A DNA stretch of 64,000 bases, taken from CBDFKF01 sp965248765. GTDB lineage: Bacteria; Pseudomonadota; Alphaproteobacteria; VGEJ01. The notes beneath the pieces were generated by a model. The model ran no database searches, had not been told where the DNA came from, and saw only the letters and a list, made by a program, of their open reading frames with translations. The stretch spans positions 2,294,001 through 2,358,000 of the forward strand of contig CBDFKF010000004.1 of assembly GCA_965248765.1 (NCBI GenBank). The letters are read 5' to 3'. Shown piece after piece: positions 9,166 to 18,007 of this stretch (positions are counted from its first letter, which is position 1; every line of letters begins with the position of its first letter). The position numbers and the translations under genes were made by a program.

Positions 9166-9529
9166 GCTGGTCCTGGCCGGCCCTGTGGTGGAATTGTAGG
9201 GCGATCAGGACCCCCTTGAAGGGGCGCAGGAGCAACAATGCGCCGCCGATCGACGCTGGGATCCACGACACGAGGTGAAGCCAAAGCGGTGGAGCGAAGG
9301 CCATTTCGACGGCGAGAGCGCCGCCCACGATGATAATGCCGAGAAACAGTATGACGAAAACCGCCGGGCCATCCCCGGTGTCGGCCGCCTGGAGATCCAG
9401 ATCGCAGCTCGGGCAGCTCGGCGCGATGGTCAGGAACCCGCTAAACAGCTTGCCCCGCCCGCAGCGTGGGCAGCGACAGGCAAGGCCAGCACGGATGGGC
9501 GAGACGCGCGCGAAGGCCGGGTTGGTCAA
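9155..9529 (-). CDS. DUF983 family zinc-ribbon membrane protein
   Basis: 124 aa if translation begins at TTG 9529, which is preceded by GAGGGGG and lies just after the ctaE stop; the open frame extends back to 9697 but overlaps ctaE in the wrong strand context. Two CxxC pairs (CRCPRCGRGKLF and APSCPSCDLDL) suggest metal binding, followed by DTGDGPAVFVI and two hydrophobic helices. DUF983 members sit in alphaproteobacterial cytochrome oxidase operons, so an assembly role is likely but unproven. Confidence 0.85.
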   Translation of the reverse strand: MTNPAFARVSPIRAGLACRCPRCGRGKLFSGFLTIAPSCPSCDLDLQAADTGDGPAVFVILFLGIIIVGGALAVEMAFAPPLWLHLVSWIPASIGGALLLLRPFKGVLIALQFHHRAGQDQHVD

Positions 9530-9539
9530 CCAGCCCCCT

Positions 9540-10352
9540 CTAGTGCGCCAGAGCCTCGCCGCCACCCCACCAATAGATCGAGCAGAACAGGAAGATCCAG
9601 ACCACATCGACGAAGTGCCAATACCAAGCCGCCGCCTCGAAACCGAAATGCTGGTCGGGCTTGAAGTGGCCGGCGTAGGCGCGGAATAGGCAGACAATTA
9701 GGAATATCGTTCCGACGATGACATGGAAACCGTGGAAGCCGGTCGCCATGAAGAACGTCGTGCCGTAGATACCGCCGCGGAACGAAAAGGCCGCGTGTGA
9801 ATACTCGTACGCTTGGACGCCGGTGAAGCAGACGCCAAGGATAATGGTGAGCCAGAGCCCGAGGATCAGGCCGCGCCGATTGCCTTCGCGCAAGGCGTGG
9901 TGCGCCCATGTCACGGTTGTGCCTGAACTCAACAGGATAAGCGTGTTGAGAAACGGGAGATCCCAGGTCTCGAAGATGATGATGCCCTCGGGCGGCCAAA
10001 CCCCGCCGATCGCCTCCGTGGGGAACAGGCTTGCGTTGTAATAGGCCCAGAACCAGGCCACGAAGAACATGACCTCGGACGCGATAAACAACGCCATCCC
10101 ATAGCGCAGGCCGATCTGCACCACTGTCGTGTGATCACGGTCAACTTCCGCCTCGCGCACCACGTCCCGCCACCACACGAACATCGTGTAGAGCACGACC
10201 ACAAAGCCGATCAGCATGATCCACGGCGTGACGTCGTGCATGAACAGGATCGCGCCCACCGCCGTGAGCAGAGCGCCGAATGCCCCGAGCACCGGCCACG
10301 GGCTGGGCGCCAACATGTGATAGTCGTGATCCTTCGCGTGTGCTTCGGCCAT
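9540..10352 (-). CDS. ctaE: Cytochrome c oxidase subunit III
   Basis: 270 aa, seven hydrophobic helices expected. Seen: YHMLAPSPWPVLGAFGAL at the N-terminus, RYGMALFIASEVMFFVAWFW, the conserved TLILLSSGTTVTWAHHAL, TGFHGFHVIVGTIFL, and FEAAAWYWHFVDVVWIFLF at the C-terminus, all subunit III signatures. Core subunit of the aa3-type terminal oxidase in the inner membrane. It lies three bases after the ctaG stop, in the minus-strand oxidase operon. Confidence 0.97.
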   Translation of the reverse strand: MAEAHAKDHDYHMLAPSPWPVLGAFGALLTAVGAILFMHDVTPWIMLIGFVVVLYTMFVWWRDVVREAEVDRDHTTVVQIGLRYGMALFIASEVMFFVAWFWAYYNASLFPTEAIGGVWPPEGIIIFETWDLPFLNTLILLSSGTTVTWAHHALREGNRRGLILGLWLTIILGVCFTGVQAYEYSHAAFSFRGGIYGTTFFMATGFHGFHVIVGTIFLIVCLFRAYAGHFKPDQHFGFEAAAWYWHFVDVVWIFLFCSIYWWGGGEALAH

Positions 10353-10355
10353 GGC

Positions 10356-10958
10356 TCAGCTCCCGGGCGACGTCCGTTCCGAAACCGATGAAGTGACGGT
10401 AGCGGCTGGCCGCTGCTCTTCGTCCGGCTCGGTGCGGAAGAATGTGTAGGACAGGGTGATGGTGCCGACATCATTAAGGTTCGGATCGTCGGCGATCGTG
10501 GGATCTATGAAGAAGCTCACAGGCATCTCCACCGACTCGCCAGGCGCAAGCACCTGCTCTTCGAAACAGAAACAATCGATCTTGGCGAAGTAGATGCCTG
10601 CCTTGAGCGGCGTGACGTTGAAGACCGCATGCCCGCTAACGGTCTCATCGGTGTCATTGCTCGCGCGATAGTAAGCCAGCATCGGCTCGCCGACGCGGGC
10701 ATCTATCGCGAGCTGCGCTGGCCGGAAGCGCCACGGCATGCCGCGCGCAACGTCAGCATTGAAGCGGACGGTGATCACGCGATCGAGCACGAGCTCAGGT
10801 GCTTCCCCGGCCGTTTGAGTTGTGCCGCCATATCCCGTTACCTGACAGAACAACCGGTACAGCGGTACTGCGGCAAAGGCCATGCCGACCATGCCGGCGA
10901 CGACGGCGGCGAGCGCCAGTCCCATAGCTCCATTACGCCTAGCGACCGTCGAGTTCAC
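10356..10958 (-). CDS. ctaG: Cytochrome c oxidase assembly protein CtaG/Cox11
   Basis: 200 aa with an N-terminal transmembrane helix (AVVAGMVGMAFAAVPLYRLFC) and a periplasmic beta-domain. The copper-binding motif is present in FAKIDCFCFEEQVLAPGE; the cysteine after the helix (LFCQVTGYGG) is also conserved. Delivers copper to the CuB site of subunit I. The start is GTG 10958, one base after the stop of the small CoxF-like gene, with AAGGG upstream. Confidence 0.95.
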   Translation of the reverse strand: MNSTVARRNGAMGLALAAVVAGMVGMAFAAVPLYRLFCQVTGYGGTTQTAGEAPELVLDRVITVRFNADVARGMPWRFRPAQLAIDARVGEPMLAYYRASNDTDETVSGHAVFNVTPLKAGIYFAKIDCFCFEEQVLAPGESVEMPVSFFIDPTIADDPNLNDVGTITLSYTFFRTEPDEEQRPAATVTSSVSERTSPGS

Positions 10959-10959
10959 G

Positions 10960-11073
10960 TCAGGGACCCTTGAGCTTAGCCAACGTCACGACGAACAACA
11001 GAACAACGATGGCGAGCAGAAAGCCCGCCATCGCATAGTTGCGACCGCGGCGGCGCCGTTCATCGTTCGACAT
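10960..11073 (-). CDS. CoxF-like small single-helix protein
   Basis: A 37-residue ORF from ATG 11073 to TGA 10960. It reads MSNDERRRRGRNYAMAGFLL for the first 20 residues, then a hydrophobic stretch (AIVVLLFVVTLA) and a basic end. A charged Arg-rich N-terminus followed by one helix is typical of the tiny ORF found between ctaB and ctaG in alphaproteobacteria, often named CoxF. AGAGGGGCGG precedes the ATG. Probably an inner-membrane oxidase assembly or accessory peptide; function unproven. Confidence 0.78.
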   Translation of the reverse strand: MSNDERRRRGRNYAMAGFLLAIVVLLFVVTLAKLKGP

Positions 11074-11094
11074 CCGCCCCTCTGATCAGATGCC

Positions 11095-12003
11095 CTAGCC
11101 GCCCGCAGTGCCGAATCCATGGTCGACCAAGAGCGCGGCGAAAACGAGAAAAAGGTGGAGAATGGAGAAGGCGAACATCCGTTGGGCGATGCGCGGCGTC
11201 CCGGTTTGCCACACCCGCCATGCGCCGAACAGGAACGATGCCCCTAGTGCGACTGCCACGCCACCGTATATGGCGCCGGCGAAACCCAGAACCCATGGCA
11301 AGATCGTCAACGGTACGTAGACCAAGCTATAGCCGAGGATGTGGCGGCGCGTCGCCTGCGCACCCGCGACGACCGGCAACATTGGTACCCGTGCGCGGGC
11401 ATAGTCGTCAGTTCGGCAAAGGGCAAGCGACCAAAAGTGCGCCGGCGTCCAAAAGAAGATGATCGCGAACAGGAGCACCGGGAACAAACCGATCTCCCCA
11501 GTCGCCGCGGCCCAGCCGATCACCGGTGGAAACGCACCCGCGGCGCCGCCTATCACAATGTTCTGCGGCGTCCGCCGCTTGAGCCACATCGTGTAGACGA
11601 ACACATAGAAAGCAATTGTCAGCGCCAACAAGACGGCCGCAATCGGATTGACGAGCAGCCCCATCATCAACACAGAGCCCACCGCCAACGCCGTCCCGAA
11701 TGCGAGCGCCTCGCCGGGCTGAATACGACCGGCCGGGATTGGCCGCTGCCGGGTCCGGTCCATCGCGGCATCGATGTCGGCATCGAACCACATATTGATC
11801 GCCCCCGACGCACCTGCACCGACGGCGATACACAGAACAGCGGCAAGTGCGATCACCGGGTGCAGGCCGCCCGGCGCCAAGACCATCCCGACCAGCCCCG
11901 TGAAGACGACCAGCGACATCACACGCGGCTTCAGCAGCGCGATATAGTCACCGGCGCCAGCACCGGTCGCGCTGGTTTCGAGCGCTGCGGCCGCGTCAGC
12001 CAA
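11095..12003 (-). CDS. ctaB: Protoheme IX farnesyltransferase (heme O synthase)
   Basis: 302 aa polytopic UbiA-family prenyltransferase converting heme B to heme O for the oxidase. Seen: YIALLKPRVMSLVVFTGL, the prenyl-diphosphate/Mg motif NMWFDADIDAAMDRT followed by RPIPAGRI, the YTMWLKRRTPQNIVIGGAAGA loop and WTPAHFWSLAL. The start codon is TTG 12003, chosen because GGAGGTGA sits four bases upstream and the neighbouring ATG is closed by an immediate stop. Lies between ctaD and the CoxF-like gene. Confidence 0.95.
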   Translation of the reverse strand: MADAAAALETSATGAGAGDYIALLKPRVMSLVVFTGLVGMVLAPGGLHPVIALAAVLCIAVGAGASGAINMWFDADIDAAMDRTRQRPIPAGRIQPGEALAFGTALAVGSVLMMGLLVNPIAAVLLALTIAFYVFVYTMWLKRRTPQNIVIGGAAGAFPPVIGWAAATGEIGLFPVLLFAIIFFWTPAHFWSLALCRTDDYARARVPMLPVVAGAQATRRHILGYSLVYVPLTILPWVLGFAGAIYGGVAVALGASFLFGAWRVWQTGTPRIAQRMFAFSILHLFLVFAALLVDHGFGTAGG

Positions 12004-12026
12004 GCATCACCTCCAGCGGACCACTC

Positions 12027-13616
12027 CTAGTTGATCCGCGGCAGCGTCTCGTGGGTATGGAACGGTGCCGGCGATGGCACCGTCCATTCGAGCGTGGTCG
12101 CGCCCTCGCCCCACGGGTTGTCCGCACACTTCTTTCCACGCAAGAGCGTGTCAATAAGGATGTAGACGAACAAGATGGTTGCGATAGCAGAGATGTACGA
12201 GCCGATCGAGACGACCATGTTCCACCCGGCATACGCGTCGGGGTAGTCGGGAATCCGCCGCGGCATACCAGCCAAACCCAGGAAGTGCATCGGGAAAAAC
12301 GTCAGGTTGACGCCGATGAACGTGAGCCAGAAGTGGAGCTTGCCGAGTGTCTCGTTGTATTGGCGCCCCGACATCTTGCCGATCCAATAGTAGAAGGCGG
12401 CGAAGATCCCGAACACGGCGCCCAGGCTGAGAACGTAGTGGAAGTGACCGACCACGTAGTAGGTGTCGTGCATGGCGATGTCGACTCCCGCGTTGGCCAG
12501 AACCACTCCTGTTACACCGCCCACCGTGAATAGGAAGATCAATCCGACGGACCACAGCATCGGCGTCTTGAACTCGATCGAGCCACCCCACATGGTGGCG
12601 ATCCAACTGAAGATCTTGATGCCCGTCGGCACAGCGATGACCATCGTTGCGGCAACGAAGTAGGCCCGCGTATCGACATCCATACCGACCGTGTACATGT
12701 GGTGCGCCCATACCACGAAGCCGATCACGCCGATCGCCACCATCGCGTAAGCCATCCCGAGATAGCCGAAGATCGGTTTTCTCGAGAATGTAGGGATAAT
12801 CTGGCTGATCACGCCGAAAGCCGGCAGGATCAAGATGTACACCTCGGGGTGCCCGAAGAACCAGAACAGATGCTGATAGAGCACCGGATCGCCGCCGCCG
12901 GCCGCGTCGAAGAAGGCGGTGCCGAAGTTCCGATCGGTCAACAGCATCGTGATCGCGCCAGCGAGCACGGGTAGCGCCAGCAGAAGCAGGAAGGTCGTTA
13001 CGAGAATCGCCCAAACGAACAGCGGCATCTTGTGCAGCGTCATCCCGGGCGCGCGCATGTTGAAGATGGTGGTGATGAAGTTGATGGCACCCAGGATCGA
13101 GGATACGCCGGCCAAGTGCAGCGCGAGGATGACCATATCGACCGACGCTCCCGGCTGGCCGGAGGTCGATAGCGGAGCGTAGACCGTCCACCCCACACCC
13201 GGCCCTTCGGCGACGAACAGCGAGCCGACCATCAGTACTCCGGAGGGGATCAGCACCCAGAAACTGATGTTGTTGAGACGCGGGAACGCCATGTCGGGCG
13301 CGCCGATCATCAGCGGCACAAACCAGTTGCCGAAGCCGCCGATGAAGGCAGGCATGATAAGAAAGAACACCATGATCAGGCCATGGGCGCTGATCAGGAC
13401 ATTGAAGAACTGGTGATTGCCACCGAGGACCTGTACGCCCGGCTCCATCAACTCGGCGCGAAACAAGATCGAGATCGCACCGCCGACCAGGCCAAAGACG
13501 ATGGCAAACGTGATGTACATCGTGCCGATGTCTTTGTGGTTAGTCGAGTAGAGGAAGCGGCGCCATCCGGTCGGATGGGCGTGTTCATGGGCATCAGCGT
13601 GCGTCGCGTGACTCAT
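12027..13616 (-). CDS. ctaD: Cytochrome c oxidase subunit I (aa3 type)
   Basis: 529 aa from ATG 13616; the frame extends to 13664 without a better start. Twelve helices expected. Seen: RFLYSTNHKDIGTMY at the N-terminus, AHGLIMVFFLIMPAFIGGFG (heme a ligand), FWFFGHPEVYILILPAFG with the His-Tyr pair and the Glu of A1-type proton channels, and HDTYYVVGHFHYVLSLG (CuB and heme a3 ligands). Catalytic subunit reducing O2 to water and pumping protons in the inner membrane. Confidence 0.98.
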   Translation of the reverse strand: MSHATHADAHEHAHPTGWRRFLYSTNHKDIGTMYITFAIVFGLVGGAISILFRAELMEPGVQVLGGNHQFFNVLISAHGLIMVFFLIMPAFIGGFGNWFVPLMIGAPDMAFPRLNNISFWVLIPSGVLMVGSLFVAEGPGVGWTVYAPLSTSGQPGASVDMVILALHLAGVSSILGAINFITTIFNMRAPGMTLHKMPLFVWAILVTTFLLLLALPVLAGAITMLLTDRNFGTAFFDAAGGGDPVLYQHLFWFFGHPEVYILILPAFGVISQIIPTFSRKPIFGYLGMAYAMVAIGVIGFVVWAHHMYTVGMDVDTRAYFVAATMVIAVPTGIKIFSWIATMWGGSIEFKTPMLWSVGLIFLFTVGGVTGVVLANAGVDIAMHDTYYVVGHFHYVLSLGAVFGIFAAFYYWIGKMSGRQYNETLGKLHFWLTFIGVNLTFFPMHFLGLAGMPRRIPDYPDAYAGWNMVVSIGSYISAIATILFVYILIDTLLRGKKCADNPWGEGATTLEWTVPSPAPFHTHETLPRIN

Positions 13617-13660
13617 TGCCGTCGGTCCTTCCTTGATCCCGTGGGCCCCTGGGCCGCGCG

Positions 13661-14512
13661 TCAATCGTTAGTCGTTGCCAACGCAGCCACCGCAGCGTCT
13701 GCAGGCTGCACCGTCGCGAACTCCACCTTGGCTGTCTCGATCCACGCGGCGAAGGCCTCCTTCGAGACTGCTTCGATGGCAATCGGCATGAAGCCGTGAT
13801 TGACCCCGCAAAGTTCCGAGCACTGGCCGTAGTAGACGCCCTCCCTGTCGATCCGCACCCAGGTCTCATTGAGTTGGCCGGGGACGGCGTCGAGCTTGAC
13901 GCCGAATGCCGGGATCGCCCAAGCATGGAGTACGTCATCGGCCGTAATCAGCAGCCGAATATTGGTATCGACCGGCAACACGACCCGGTTATCCGTTTCG
14001 AGCAGGCGTGGCTGCCCATCCTGCAGCTCTTCGTCGTCAATCATGCTGGCATCAAAAGTGAGGTCATCGTGATCGGGATACTCGTAGCTCCAATACCATT
14101 GATGACCAATGGCTTTGAGCGTCATCTCGGCATCGTCGGTACGGTCCATGTAGTAGAGCAACTTGAACGACGGGATAGCGATGATCACCAGGATGATGAT
14201 GGGGACAACGGTCCACAAAACCTCCAAGAGTGTGTTATGCGATGTCCGCGACGGCTCCGGGTTGCTGCGGGCGTTGAAGCGGACGATGATGATCCCCAGC
14301 AACACGAGGACGAAGATCGTAATCACGATAATGATCCACAGCAGCAGGTTGTGAAAGCTGATGATCCGTTCCATCATCGGCGAGGCCGCCGGTTGAAATC
14401 CCATTTGCCACGGTGTTGGCTGTGCCGCGTGCGCCGGAGCAACCGATATCGCGGCCAGGACGCCCCACACCGTCAGCGGCCACGCCCATGCGCTCTTAAG
14501 CACACTCATCAT
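13661..14512 (-). CDS. ctaC: Cytochrome c oxidase subunit II
   Basis: 283 aa with signal peptide (APAHAA near residues 25-30), two transmembrane helices (about 53-78 and 97-117) and a cupredoxin domain. The CuA ligands are visible: His196 in LHAWAIPAFGVK and Cys231, Cys235, His239 and Met242 in YGQCSELCGVNHGFMP. QWYWSYEYP is the aromatic electron-entry patch. Accepts electrons from cytochrome c. First gene of the minus-strand oxidase operon; a second ATG at 14509 is equally possible. Confidence 0.97.
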   Translation of the reverse strand: MMSVLKSAWAWPLTVWGVLAAISVAPAHAAQPTPWQMGFQPAASPMMERIISFHNLLLWIIIVITIFVLVLLGIIIVRFNARSNPEPSRTSHNTLLEVLWTVVPIIILVIIAIPSFKLLYYMDRTDDAEMTLKAIGHQWYWSYEYPDHDDLTFDASMIDDEELQDGQPRLLETDNRVVLPVDTNIRLLITADDVLHAWAIPAFGVKLDAVPGQLNETWVRIDREGVYYGQCSELCGVNHGFMPIAIEAVSKEAFAAWIETAKVEFATVQPADAAVAALATTND

Positions 14513-14799
14513 CAGCGCCCTTCATGCGCACCTCGCGGCCTCGCCCCGAGCCGGCCCTTGCCGGTCGAATCGAAACGCGGCGCGATGATCAACGGATCGT
14601 GAACTGCGGGCAGAACCTACAACAGCACGCCTTGAAATTCCAATCGAAATGGCGCCACAGCGCGCGCTTCTGCGGACATCCTGCGATTGCCCGAGGCCAC
14701 CGGCATTAGCAGCATCGATGACTCCCACTATCTGTATGATGGACGGGCGCCATCGGGTTTGGAGGACGGCGCTGTGCCCCCAATGAGGAAGATAATGCG
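14513..14799. other. Divergent intergenic region ctaC / tldD
   Basis: 287 bases between divergently oriented ctaC and tldD. It must hold the promoters for both directions, but no clear -35/-10 pair, operator repeat or RNA element stands out. No convincing small ORF was seen. Confidence 0.5.
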
Positions 14800-16230
14800 A
14801 TGACCGACCAGGCGCTGGCCGAAGAGTTCCTGTTCAACCGGAACGCTCTCGACAAGACCCGCATACACAGCATTGTCGCAGACGCCCTGCGCGACATGGA
14901 CGACGGGGAGATGTTCCTGGAGTACCGACAATCCGAGAGCCTGAGCTTCGATGACCATCGCCTCAAGAGCGCGAACTTCGACACGAGCCAGGGATTCGGA
15001 CTCAGGGCGATGGCCGACGAGTCAACTGGCTATGCCCACGCCTCCGAGCTCAGCGAGGCGGCGATGCACCGTGCGGCAAAGGCGGTGCGCGCCGTGCGCG
15101 CCGGCCATACTGGCGAGCATGCGGCGGGACCGCGGCGCACCAATCGCGCGCTCTATACCGCGGCGAGTCCTCTTGAAGCGCCGGGGTTCGAATCGAAAGT
15201 CAAACTGCTGTCCGACATAGACGCCTACGCGCGGGCCAAAGATTGGCGAGTGCAGCAGGTGTCAGCCTCGCTGCTCGGCGAGTGGCAGGTCGTCCACATC
15301 ATCCGGCCCGACGGTCAGGAGGTCGGCGATGTGCGGCCTTTGGTACGGCTCAACGTATCTGTGGTCGTCGGCGACGGTGACCGTCAGGAGAGCGGCTCTC
15401 ACGGCGTTGGCGGGCGCACGGCCCTGGAGCTGTTCATCCGCCCTGAAGCGTGGCAGGCCCAGGTTGACGAAGCTTTGCGCCAGGCACTCGTCAACCTCGG
15501 GTCTGTGCCTGCGCCGGCCGGGGAAATGACGGTCGTATTGGGACCGGGCTGGCCGGGTATTTTGCTGCACGAAGCCATCGGCCACGGGCTCGAAGGAGAC
15601 TTCAACCGCAAGAAAACTTCGGCATTCTCCGGGCTGATGGACGAGCGCGTCGCCGGCCCTGGTGTCACGGTTGTGGATGACGGCACCATCGCTGATCGCC
15701 GTGGCTCGCTCACGATCGACGATGAGGGGACGCCGAGTGGTCGTACAGTGTTGATCGAAGACGGCGTCCTCACTGGTTACCTCCAGGATCGGCTAAATGC
15801 GCGCCTCCTGGGAATGCCGGCCACTGGCAACGGCCGCCGCGAGTCCTATGCCCATGCCCCGATGCCGAGGATGACCAACACCTTCATGCTCGCGGGTGGC
15901 GACCAGCCGGAGGAAATCATCGCGGGAGCGAACAACGGGCTATACGCGGTGAATTTTGGTGGCGGCCAAGTCGACATCACGAGTGGCAAGTTTGTCTTCT
16001 CCTGCACAGAAGCCTATCGAATCGAGAACGGCAAGATCGGTGCGGCCGTTAAGGGCGCGACTCTGATCGGTAACGGACCCGATGTCCTGACCAAGGTCTC
16101 GGCGATCGGCAACGACTTGGCCCTCGACCCCGGCATTGGCACCTGCGGCAAGAACGGTCAGGGTGTGCCGGTCGGTGTGGGCCTCCCCACGATCCGCATT
16201 GATGGGCTTACCGTCGGCGGCACCGAATAA
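14800..16230 (+). CDS. tldD: Metalloprotease TldD
   Basis: 476 aa, full length for TldD, the zinc protease partner of TldE/PmbA that cleaves unfolded peptides and matures some modified peptides. Zinc motif HEAIGH lies in LLHEAIGHGLEGDFNRKKTS near residue 260; DDGTIADRRGSLTIDDEGTP, RLNARLLGMPATGNGRRESY and PMPRMTNTFM follow in the usual order, as does GGGQVDITSGKFVFSCTEAY. A weak purine-rich site (AGGAAGATA) precedes ATG 14800. Divergent from ctaC, a neighbourhood I recall as common in alphaproteobacteria. Confidence 0.95.
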   Translation: MTDQALAEEFLFNRNALDKTRIHSIVADALRDMDDGEMFLEYRQSESLSFDDHRLKSANFDTSQGFGLRAMADESTGYAHASELSEAAMHRAAKAVRAVRAGHTGEHAAGPRRTNRALYTAASPLEAPGFESKVKLLSDIDAYARAKDWRVQQVSASLLGEWQVVHIIRPDGQEVGDVRPLVRLNVSVVVGDGDRQESGSHGVGGRTALELFIRPEAWQAQVDEALRQALVNLGSVPAPAGEMTVVLGPGWPGILLHEAIGHGLEGDFNRKKTSAFSGLMDERVAGPGVTVVDDGTIADRRGSLTIDDEGTPSGRTVLIEDGVLTGYLQDRLNARLLGMPATGNGRRESYAHAPMPRMTNTFMLAGGDQPEEIIAGANNGLYAVNFGGGQVDITSGKFVFSCTEAYRIENGKIGAAVKGATLIGNGPDVLTKVSAIGNDLALDPGIGTCGKNGQGVPVGVGLPTIRIDGLTVGGTE

Positions 16231-16648
16231 CAGTATGCCGGTTCTGCCCGGCGAGCCGATAACCGGTCGGCGCTGCTCCGCTACTCGGCCGCTGCTCCAC
16301 CAATGAACTGACCGTCGGGCCGGCGCGACGTTGGCGCGGACCCGCGTTGCCCGCGTTTGTCGTGCGCGGCGCTGCGGTGGGCAGCACGGCGTTCCAGTAA
16401 CACCAATCAATCTTAACTCACGCATAGTACTCATCAATGTTCTAGACCCTGGATAAACAGCTGACCAAAATTATTTGTCACAAGATTTGAAATCAACAAA
16501 GGAGCACCAACCGTCATGGCCGAAATTATACTCTGTGTGACAGTCATCACGTGCGCGTCAGCGCATTTTTACTAAAACTAAACATTCTAACCCTATCTAT
16601 TAGCTACGGCGAAACGTTTGGCGGGCTGGGCCGAAAGGAGCGGGGAGC
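16231..16648. other. Gap with an AT-rich upstream segment
   Basis: 418 bases between tldD and the MotA-like operon. The first part is GC-rich like the surroundings; from about 16395 to 16620 the composition shifts strongly to A and T. The AT-rich part lies directly upstream of a three-gene operon and probably holds its promoter. No tRNA, inverted repeat or recombination site was recognised. The only candidate gene is a 19-codon ORF listed separately. Confidence 0.5.
16516..16575 (+). CDS. Possible 19-residue leader peptide
   Basis: ATG 16516 is preceded by AAAGGAG at eleven bases and opens a 19-codon ORF, MAEIILCVTVITCASAHFY, hydrophobic with two cysteines, ending at TAA. It lies in the AT-rich stretch about 75 bases before the MotA-like gene. 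It could be a leader peptide or chance; only the ribosome-site-like sequence supports it. Confidence 0.2.
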   Translation: MAEIILCVTVITCASAHFY

Positions 16649-17419
16649 ATGGTGCACGTTCAAGAGGATATTCGATCAGACGATTGGCTGGTCCGCCTGG
16701 ATCCGAGGCACGCGCGGCGGCAACCTGCCCCATCGGAAACAGAGATAGTACCGGCGCGGGAGAGCTTTGAGCACCTTGACGAACCCGTCGCGGATACCCG
16801 TTGTTACCGCCTCCTGTTACGCTTCGGACTTGTCAATCTGGTGGCCCTTGCCTTGCTCGGCAGCGCTGCCGTTCAGGGTTGGATCGCGACTGTCCTGGTC
16901 GCCGACAAGACACACTTGAGCATCGCCATCTGCGCGGTGTTCGTCGCCGGGCTCGGCCTCTGCGCTCAAAAGGTGTGGCAAACGAGCATCGAGCTCAATG
17001 AGGCGCGTGCTGGAGAGGCCGCTCGCGGGTCACTAGTAATGCGCTATGTCACGGCCGTGCAGGGCCGCACCGCGGGAGCCCGGGCGATCGCTGCAGGCGC
17101 TCTTCGTTCCAAGCTGGCCAGCCGTATCGCCGTGGTCCGTCAGATCGCGGGCTCGCTGGTTCTCCTTGGGCTCATCGGTACCGTGATCGGTTTCATCATC
17201 GCCCTTTCGGGCGTCGATTCGACCACGGCGGCGGACGTGAACTCGGTCGGGCTAATGGTATAGGCCCTGATCGAAGGGATGTCCGTGGCCCTCTATACGA
17301 CCCTGACCGGGGCCGTTCTCAATGTCTGGCTAATGGTCAACTTCATCCTGCTTGCGCGCGGCAATATCAAATTGCACGCGGCCATCGTCAGCCGTGGAGA
17401 GCAGTATGGACGAGTTTGA
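16649..17419 (+). pseudogene. MotA/TolQ/ExbB-like proton channel, interrupted by an in-frame TAG
   Basis: ATG 16649 follows AAAGGAG and GGGGAG. The first 204 codons give a soluble N-terminus, helices near 58-82 and 90-106, a cytoplasmic stretch, and helix 3 (LVLLGLIGTVIGFIIALSG, about 170-188) as in MotA/TolQ/ExbB channels. Codon 205 (17261-17263) is TAG. The same frame then continues for 51 sense codons with the expected fourth helix, GMSVALYTTLTGAVLNVWLM, and ends at TGA 17417, overlapping the next gene's start by 14 bases. The product would lack the last pore helix unless the TAG is read through. A nonsense mutation or a base error is the simplest explanation. Other genes here stop at TAG, so general recoding is unlikely. 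Confidence 0.75.
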
Positions 17420-18005
17420 GCACCTCGAGGACGGCGGTAGCGACACCGTTTTCCGCGACGTCATCATGCTGACGCTCGCCGGGTTCATCGTTATCGTCTT
17501 GTTGCTGCTTCCTCACATCAACCCGGTTGCCAAGACCGACGAGACAGCTGAGCCGCCCGGCAATGTCGTCATTGAGATGCACTGGCCGAACGAGATGGAC
17601 GTCGACGTCGACCTTTGGATCGAGGCGCCCGGAGATGCACCCGTGGGTTATTCGAACCAGGGCGGACTGATTTTCAATCTACTGCGCGACGACCTCGGAC
17701 AGCTCGCGGATCCCATGGAGATCAACTATGAGACCGCCTACAGCCGCGGTGTGCCGGCTGGTGAGTACACGATCAATGTCCACCTTTATCGCAACCGAGC
17801 GGCAACCTATCCGGTGCCGGTGCGAGTGGTGGCCAAGGTCAAAAAACCCGACGGCGGGCCGACGTTGAGGATCGCCCATGCCGACGTAAGCCTTGGTCAC
17901 GAGGGGGAGGAGATTACCGCCATCCGGTTCGAGCTCGATGCCGAGGATGCGCTCGTGCCGGGCAGCGTGCATGACCTGCACCGCCCGCTCCGCGGCGCAC
18001 GCTAG
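17406..18005 (+). CDS. ExbD/MotB-like anchor with DUF2135-like periplasmic domain
   Basis: 199 aa from ATG 17406, with GGAG seven bases upstream. The N-terminus resembles ExbD/TolR/MotB: a short acidic tail, then FRDVIMLTLAGFIVIVLLLL as a single helix (about 16-36) carrying an Asp at its start. The periplasmic part contains VDVDLWIEAPGDAPVGY, GGLIFNLLRDD and VPAGEYTINVHLY, similar to DUF2135 (YfaP-like) beta-domains that appear in extracellular proteins. It overlaps the channel gene, so the two probably form a stator-type complex in the inner membrane. The partner or load is unknown. Confidence 0.6.
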   Translation: MDEFEHLEDGGSDTVFRDVIMLTLAGFIVIVLLLLPHINPVAKTDETAEPPGNVVIEMHWPNEMDVDVDLWIEAPGDAPVGYSNQGGLIFNLLRDDLGQLADPMEINYETAYSRGVPAGEYTINVHLYRNRAATYPVPVRVVAKVKKPDGGPTLRIAHADVSLGHEGEEITAIRFELDAEDALVPGSVHDLHRPLRGAR

Positions 18006-18007
18006 CG

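Noticed and set aside
9526..9999. 157-codon minus-strand ORF inside ctaE
   Set aside because: It is the second frame of the subunit III gene; composition is Arg/His-rich and no family pattern is seen.
12151..13191. 346-codon ORF inside ctaD
   Set aside because: Long shadow frame typical of GC-rich DNA; the true frame carries all heme and copper ligands of subunit I.
15180..15200. GGGGTTCGAATCG, resembling a tRNA T-loop
   Set aside because: It lies within tldD and no acceptor stem, D-arm or anticodon arm can be folded around it.
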